In this document: positions 59,243-64,000 of the stretch, one piece after another
Position numbering within the stretch: position 1 is the stretch's first letter
Layout: each line of letters begins with the position of its first letter
DNA from: Algoriphagus terrigena DSM 22685
Lineage (GTDB): Bacteria; Bacteroidota; Bacteroidia; Cytophagales; Cyclobacteriaceae
DNA: 64,000 nt
Direction of reading: 5' to 3'
NCBI RefSeq assembly: GCF_000429445.1
Contig: NZ_AUBW01000011.1
Coordinates: 62,001-126,000 of the forward strand
The notes under the pieces: generated by a model
The model's database searches: none
What the model saw: the letters and a program-made list of their open reading frames with translations, nothing else
Told to the model about the DNA's origin: nothing
Translations under genes and position numbers: made by a program

Positions 59243-61021
59243 ATGTCTAGTACAAAAGAATTTGATTGGGACGCGTTCGACACCAAAGGTTTTGGTGAAG
59301 GCTATTCCAAAGAGCAACGTGAGCAAATGGTCGCAATGTACGAAGGTACATTGGGCGAAATCACTGAGAAAGAAGTCATCAAAGGTACCGTAGTAGGTGT
59401 CAATGAGAAGGATGTAATCATCAACATCGGCTTCAAATCTGATGGATTGGTTCCACTTTCTGAATTCAGAGATTTGGAGTCCATCAAGCCAGGTGACACT
59501 GTTGAGGTGTTCATCGAGGAGCAGGAAAACGCGTTGGGTCAGTTGATCCTTTCCCGTAAGAAAGCAAAAATCGTCCGTGCTTGGCAGGATATCGAGAGCG
59601 CTCTTGAAAACGACAGCGTGATCGAAGGTCTTGTGAAGAGAAGAACCAAAGGTGGTCTGATCGTAGATATCTACGGTGTAGAGGCTTTCTTGCCAGGTTC
59701 TCAGATCGACGTGAAGCCTATCAGAGATTTCGATATCTATGTAGGTAAGAAGATGGAAGTGAAAGTGGTGAAAATCAACCACGCAAATGATAACGTAGTA
59801 GTTTCTCACAAAGTGCTCATCGAGAAAGATCTCGAGAAGCAAAAAGCTGAGATCCTCAACAATCTTGAGAAAGGTCAAGTGTTGGAAGGTGTGATCAAGA
59901 ACATGACCAACTTCGGTGTATTCATCGACTTGGGTGGTGTAGATGGTCTACTTCACATCACAGATATCTCTTGGGGTCGTATCAACCATCCGGAAGAAGT
60001 ATTGCAGCTTGATCAGAAAGTTCAGATTGTGGTTCTTGACTTCGATGATGACAAGAGAAGAATTTCTCTGGGTATGAAGCAGTTGACTTCCCATCCTTGG
60101 GATTCTTTGGCTTCTAGCCTTGAGATCGGCTCAAGAGTACAAGGCAAGATCGTAAATGTAGCTGACTACGGTGCGTTCCTTGAATTGGCTCCTGGCGTAG
60201 AAGGTCTGATCCACGTATCTGAAATGAGCTGGTCTCAGCACTTGAGAAACCCAGCTGACTTCGTGAAAGTCGGTGACGAAATCGAAGCAGTAGTCTTGAC
60301 TTTGGACAAAGACGATCGCAAGATGTCTTTGGGTATCAAGCAACTGACTGAAGATCCTTGGACTAAGAACGACATGAGCACCAAGTACGCGGTAGGTTCT
60401 AAGCACAAAGGAGTGGTAAGAAACCTGACCAACTTCGGTCTTTTCCTTGAATTGGAAGAGGGTATCGACGGCTTGGTTCACGTATCTGACCTTTCTTGGA
60501 CTAAGAAAATCAAGCACCCATCTGAGTTTGTAAAAGTAGGTGACGAGCTGGCAGTAGCCGTGCTTGAGCTTGACGTAGACAACAGAAGATTGGCACTTGG
60601 TCACAAGCAGTTGGAAGAAAACCCTTGGGATACTTTCGAAACTGTGTTCCCAGTAGGATCTATCCACAAGTGTACTGTAAACTCTAAGAACGACAAAGGT
60701 GCGGTTCTTGAGCTTCCTTACGGTTTGGAAGGCTTCGCTACTGTGAAAAATCTGGAGAAAGAAGACGGCTCTCAAGTAGAGGTTGGCGAATCTTTGGATT
60801 TCAGAGTGACCGAATTCTCTAAAGACGATAAGCGTATCGTTCTTTCTCACACTGCTACCTTCAGAGAAGAAGCAAAAGCTCCTAAGAAAGCTGCTGCTCC
60901 TGCAGGCCCAGGTAAAAAGAAAGAAGATTCAGTAGAGATGCCTGCTCAAGCTGAGAAATCAACCTTGGGTGACATCGATGCTCTTGCTGAGTTGAAAGAG
61001 AAAATGGAAGGTAAAAAGTAA
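59243..61021 (+). CDS. rpsA: 30S ribosomal protein S1
   Basis: 592 residues with six S1 (OB-fold) domains, beginning near residues 35, 120, 205, 290, 375 and 460. Domains 3-5 are the best matches (MTNFGVFIDLGGVDGLLHI, VADYGAFLELAPGVEGLIHV, LTNFGLFLELEEGIDGLVHV). S1 binds mRNA on the 30S subunit and helps load messages, which matters in a group with few Shine-Dalgarno sites. Domains 1-2, more divergent, are the ribosome-binding ones in E. coli. The last about 50 residues are Ala/Lys/Pro-rich and likely unstructured. Codon use is far more biased than in neighbours (GGT, TCT, AAG, GAA), as expected of a very highly expressed gene. Confidence 0.97.
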   Translation: MSSTKEFDWDAFDTKGFGEGYSKEQREQMVAMYEGTLGEITEKEVIKGTVVGVNEKDVIINIGFKSDGLVPLSEFRDLESIKPGDTVEVFIEEQENALGQLILSRKKAKIVRAWQDIESALENDSVIEGLVKRRTKGGLIVDIYGVEAFLPGSQIDVKPIRDFDIYVGKKMEVKVVKINHANDNVVVSHKVLIEKDLEKQKAEILNNLEKGQVLEGVIKNMTNFGVFIDLGGVDGLLHITDISWGRINHPEEVLQLDQKVQIVVLDFDDDKRRISLGMKQLTSHPWDSLASSLEIGSRVQGKIVNVADYGAFLELAPGVEGLIHVSEMSWSQHLRNPADFVKVGDEIEAVVLTLDKDDRKMSLGIKQLTEDPWTKNDMSTKYAVGSKHKGVVRNLTNFGLFLELEEGIDGLVHVSDLSWTKKIKHPSEFVKVGDELAVAVLELDVDNRRLALGHKQLEENPWDTFETVFPVGSIHKCTVNSKNDKGAVLELPYGLEGFATVKNLEKEDGSQVEVGESLDFRVTEFSKDDKRIVLSHTATFREEAKAPKKAAAPAGPGKKKEDSVEMPAQAEKSTLGDIDALAELKEKMEGKK

Positions 61022-61060
61022 GATTAAAGACGCAAGACTTTAAATCTTAGACAATAGAGA

Positions 61061-61092
61061 AACGCCGGCTGCAGAGTCGGCGTTTTTTTGTT
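61061..61092 (+). terminator. Terminator of rpsA
   Basis: Stem ACGCCGGCT (61062-61070) with AGTCGGCGT (61074-61082), one G-T pair, then TTTTTTTG. It lies about 40 bp past the rpsA stop. Confidence 0.85.
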
Positions 61093-61274
61093 TTGGAGCT
61101 GCTTATCCGGAAGCTGCGTTTTACACAGTAGCTTCACTTGACTAAAGCGTTTGTAGCATTTTCGCTTGGTGTTTCGTTAGGCTTTGGGTACTTTTCCAAA
61201 ACCCTTTTCTCTCAATTTATCTAATTACAAACCAATGAGCCAGTTAACTTTCCAGGATTGACTCAGAACAAACC

Positions 61275-62528
61275 ATGAAAAATTACACACTTTTACTTTT
61301 GTTGGTTCTCGTTTTTTCATCCTGTGAGAGCTTTGATGATCCCATTCCGGAGGGGTCTTCGCTTGAGGTACCCATGTTGATTTCTGAGATCGTCAGTCCG
61401 ACTGAAGTGTTGCTCACTTGGAATTCCGCTCAAATTTGCGCCGGGTTTTGTCCGTCGGTTGTGCCGGCCAGCTATTACGAGATATGGGCAAAGTCGCTTA
61501 CTTCCAGCATTGATTATAAGCTAGGGGAGGCTCCGGCTGGATCGACGACCTATCAGATAGAGGGCTTGGAGCCTGGCGTGGTGCAGGAGTTTTTTGTGAT
61601 TGCAAAAAGAGCAAATGTCCGGAATCCGAGCAATAGTGTGATGGTCGCCCCCAACGAGCTTCCGGCTGCGGAGGCTGTTTTTCAAAAAGAAGGATTTGAC
61701 TACATCACTCACCCGCAAGTCTCACCCGATGGCACTGAAGTAGTATATGCTTTGTCCGACGCCGGTGCTGCTGGAAGTTCCCAGAATGTGTTTTTGTATG
61801 ACTTGACAAGCAAGTCGGAGCGGTTGGTTCGGGAAAATGGCCAATATCCATCCTGGTCGGCAGGCGGAGAAAAGTTGGTGTTCGTAAGTGAAGAAGCGAA
61901 TTCCTCGGTTCTTAGTGAATTTGCACTCGCAACTGGAACAGCGACCCAAGTCATGGATAATTCCTACAAGATGCATTACCCACTATTCGGGGAAGACGAT
62001 GAGACTTTGCTCTATTTCTTAGACAGTTTGGAGGCAGGAGAATCAGGTTTTATGGAGCTTACGGAAACGGATACGGCTTTTCTTCACCCAGTAGAATATC
62101 CAGAGAATGCAAGACCCACAGTATTGGGGATAAGCTATTCGGCGGAATCCAGCCAAGTGGTCTACAGCACTTCCTTCCCCAAAGACACTCCAAGTGGTTT
62201 TTCTTATGATTTGGTTGGGTTTAGGTTGGATAATACGGAAGCCGTGATAGACTTGGAGGTGTCTGATTGGAATGATACTAATCCGTCTTTCGGTCCCACA
62301 GATTCGGATTTGCTGGCCTTTGTCTCCGACAGATCGGGAATGGAGCAAGTGTGGGTCAAAAATACCACGACGCAGCAGCTAGTCCAGGTTACTGACTTTC
62401 AGGACGGTGAGCAGATCATTGTCGGCGTGGTAGGTTTGAGTTGGAGTGGGCAGACTTTGTTTGTCAATATCGCCAACGCGCAGGGGACCACCACGCTCTT
62501 AAGTATCGACGTTTCTTCGTTGTTGTAA
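61275..62528 (+). CDS. Lipoprotein with fibronectin III and TolB-like propeller domains
   Basis: 417 residues. A signal peptide ends in a lipobox (VFSSC at residues 13-17). Residues about 25-120 look like a fibronectin type III domain (SPTEVLLTWNSAQ, YQIEGLEPGVVQEFFVIAKR). The rest carries WD40/PD40 repeats (HPQVSPDGTEVVYALSDAG, YPSWSAGGEKLVFVSEE, NPSFGPTDSDLLAFVSDRSG), as in TolB propellers. It is probably a surface or periplasmic binding lipoprotein. It stands alone between rpsA and another lipoprotein. Confidence 0.85.
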   Translation: MKNYTLLLLLVLVFSSCESFDDPIPEGSSLEVPMLISEIVSPTEVLLTWNSAQICAGFCPSVVPASYYEIWAKSLTSSIDYKLGEAPAGSTTYQIEGLEPGVVQEFFVIAKRANVRNPSNSVMVAPNELPAAEAVFQKEGFDYITHPQVSPDGTEVVYALSDAGAAGSSQNVFLYDLTSKSERLVRENGQYPSWSAGGEKLVFVSEEANSSVLSEFALATGTATQVMDNSYKMHYPLFGEDDETLLYFLDSLEAGESGFMELTETDTAFLHPVEYPENARPTVLGISYSAESSQVVYSTSFPKDTPSGFSYDLVGFRLDNTEAVIDLEVSDWNDTNPSFGPTDSDLLAFVSDRSGMEQVWVKNTTTQQLVQVTDFQDGEQIIVGVVGLSWSGQTLFVNIANAQGTTTLLSIDVSSLL

Positions 62529-62584
62529 GATTGGCGGTGTAGCGAACGGCAGGTCGATTCCGTTTTTTTCATAAACTGACACTG

Positions 62585-62998
62585 ATGAGTATGAAATATT
62601 TTTGGATTGGGATTGTTGCGCTTGTCTCTTTTTCCTCCTGCGACCGGGAAGATGACCTGCCTTTTGAACTGACTGCCGAGGGCCTAATCGGTACCTGGGA
62701 GCACTTTCAATCTCAGGGGAATACCGGCGGGGGTGACTATTGGACTCCCTATGAGGCTTCCGGCCGGACGATTACCTTTCTTCCAGGTGGAAAATTCAAA
62801 TCTGTCGATTATTTCGTTTGTGGTGAGGGTGATTACACAGTCGCCGACCGAACCGTGACGTTTCTGTTTGATTGCGAAGAAGAGGTGCCCGAGCGAAATT
62901 ACTTCCTGGGAGAAAAAGAAGGCGATCTCGTCCTCTCGCCAGGCTTGCCCTATATGTGTATTGAAGGATGTTCTTATATATTCAAGAAGATTGAATAA
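62585..62998 (+). CDS. Small lipoprotein, possibly lipocalin-like
   Basis: 137 residues; the start at 62585 or the ATG at 62591 both give a signal peptide ending in the lipobox FSSC. The mature part opens with LIGTWEHFQSQGNTGG and TITFLPGGKFKSVDYFVCGE, a pattern like short lipocalin-like Bacteroidota lipoproteins. Four further cysteines could form disulfides. It follows the propeller lipoprotein by 56 bp and may be co-expressed. Function unknown. Confidence 0.75.
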   Translation: MSMKYFWIGIVALVSFSSCDREDDLPFELTAEGLIGTWEHFQSQGNTGGGDYWTPYEASGRTITFLPGGKFKSVDYFVCGEGDYTVADRTVTFLFDCEEEVPERNYFLGEKEGDLVLSPGLPYMCIEGCSYIFKKIE

Positions 62999-63003
62999 GC
63001 AGA

Positions 63004-64000
63004 CTAGCTGATCGCGTCCCAATCAATCTTTTCAGCCTTCAGCGGCAAATCTCTGATCCGGCTTCCGGTTGCGTCAAAGATTGCATTCGCAATCGCAGCA
63101 GATACCGGTCCCATCGCAGCTTCTCCGGCCCCCATCGGTGGCGTATCTGGACGGTCAATGAGATGAACTTCAATCTCGGGTGTCTGAATAGTCCGTAGGA
63201 TCGGATAGGAAGTCCAATCTGTGCTTTTGATCCCATCCTGATCGTATCGGACTTCTTCGATCATGCTCCAACTGGCGGATTGGATCATTCCGCCTTCCGT
63301 CTGGTTTTTGAGTCCGTCGGGATTGATGACCAGCCCAGAGTCGATCACACCTGTGAGTTTTTTGAGTTGGTAAGTTTTGGCTTCCCGGTCGATTTCCACC
63401 TCGGCCAAGACAGCAAAGTAGGACGTGGAATTTTTATAGCGGGAGTAAGCAATACCAAAACCGTAGCCAGCGGCTTTTTGTCTGGACTTCCATCCGGTCT
63501 TTTCTGCCAGCGTTTCCAGCACCGCCTTCGCCCTTGGATCTTCCAGATTCCTCAGCCGAAAGTCAATCGGATCATTTCCTGATTTTTGGATTAATTCATC
63601 CAAAAATGACTCCATTGCAAAGGTATTTCCGTACGCTCCCAAGCCCCGCAGAGAGGAGGTGCGAAGTGGGCCTGAATAGTTGTAGAGGTGAAGCTGCTTT
63701 GCCGCAATCGTATATTCTGGGATTCCATTTCGGTAAGAGCCTCCAGAAAAACCGCCTTTTTTGAACGGAAAAGGAGGGGCCAAGTGTCTTGCCGACACGA
63801 AACTTGCCGCTTGGCCATTAGGTCGGGTGCTGTGCGAGTCTGACCAGACGTTGGTGTCCCAAGCCAGGATTTTTCCATCGGAATCCATCCCTGCCGAAAG
63901 CTGGAAGCTCATCGCCGTGCCGTAGGGTTCCCATTTGTGTTCATCCTCCCGCATCCATTGGAGGCGAACGTGCGTGCCGGGCATTTCTTTGGCGATCAAC
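63004..64000 (-). CDS. Molybdopterin-binding subunit of a xanthine dehydrogenase-family enzyme, 5' end cut off
   Basis: C-terminal 331 residues of a Moco-binding subunit; the frame runs off the right edge and has no real start here. The section SSLRGLGAYGNTFAMESFLD contains the usual R-G-x-G-x substrate-channel region, VIDSGLVINPDG is a conserved block, and MGAGEAAMGPVSAAIANAIF carries the active-site glutamate. It is the same broad family as the 34117 subunit but a different branch, since the glutamate block reads GAGEAA rather than GVGEPP. The substrate is unknown. It converges with the small lipoprotein gene. Confidence 0.9.
   Translation of the reverse strand, partial: LIAKEMPGTHVRLQWMREDEHKWEPYGTAMSFQLSAGMDSDGKILAWDTNVWSDSHSTRPNGQAASFVSARHLAPPFPFKKGGFSGGSYRNGIPEYTIAAKQLHLYNYSGPLRTSSLRGLGAYGNTFAMESFLDELIQKSGNDPIDFRLRNLEDPRAKAVLETLAEKTGWKSRQKAAGYGFGIAYSRYKNSTSYFAVLAEVEIDREAKTYQLKKLTGVIDSGLVINPDGLKNQTEGGMIQSASWSMIEEVRYDQDGIKSTDWTSYPILRTIQTPEIEVHLIDRPDTPPMGAGEAAMGPVSAAIANAIFDATGSRIRDLPLKAEKIDWDAIS

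Overview
The window looks like chromosomal DNA of a Bacteroidota bacterium, most likely Cyclobacteriaceae (Algoriphagus or a close relative). The evidence is the family content (DUF4097 protein beside an ECF sigma/anti-sigma pair, citrulline hydrolase CtlX, six-domain ribosomal protein S1, Tat-exported Gfo/Idh/MocA oxidoreductase), many starts without a clear Shine-Dalgarno sequence, and repeated matches to the Bacteroidota promoter (-33 TTTG, -7 TAnnTTTG). The best match lies upstream of the tRNA-Asn gene. I see no IS element, prophage or CRISPR array. The genus is an inference.

Layout. 1-1050: ammonium transporter cut by the left edge, then a SRPBCC protein. 2203-11976: surface-glycan block with two family-2 glycosyltransferases, an MsbA-type ABC exporter, two tandem GT2-GT4 fusion proteins and a divergent GT4. 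12422-13707: a lipoprotein and a small helical membrane protein. 14280-30354: a 16-kb run of five same-strand genes coding a PhoD-like metallophosphatase, a DUF6603-like protein and three giant proteins of unknown function. 30371-31335: two small paralogous membrane proteins. 31726-31799: tRNA-Asn with its own promoter and terminator. 32094-36417: secreted oxidoreductase and an isoquinoline-oxidoreductase-type molybdenum hydroxylase pair. 37204-42232: secreted propeller-like protein, CtlX, PurB, ferredoxin reductase and a small membrane protein. 42278-46713 (minus strand): ECF sigma factor, anti-sigma-like protein, two paralogous outer-membrane barrels and a DUF4097 protein. 46859-52779: PolX, EVE-domain protein, PyrR and PyrB. 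52807-53091: 42-bp tandem repeats. 53373-58818: ABC exporter, cystathionine beta-synthase, a membrane protein and PlsC. 59243-61021: rpsA, preceded by a likely pseudoknot leader. 61275-64000: two lipoproteins and a second molybdenum-hydroxylase subunit cut by the right edge.

How the genes work together. The glycosyltransferases and exporter plausibly build and flip a surface glycan or glycolipid. The sigma/anti-sigma operon plausibly controls the envelope proteins encoded behind it. PyrR and PyrB belong to pyrimidine synthesis. The five-gene operon is the strongest candidate for an undescribed system: its four large proteins carry striking conserved-looking tryptophan-rich motifs, lack export signals and are tightly co-oriented, but I can assign no function to it. 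The second highlight is the rpsA leader, where two 7-8 bp helices interlock with H-type pseudoknot geometry ending 8 nt before the start codon.
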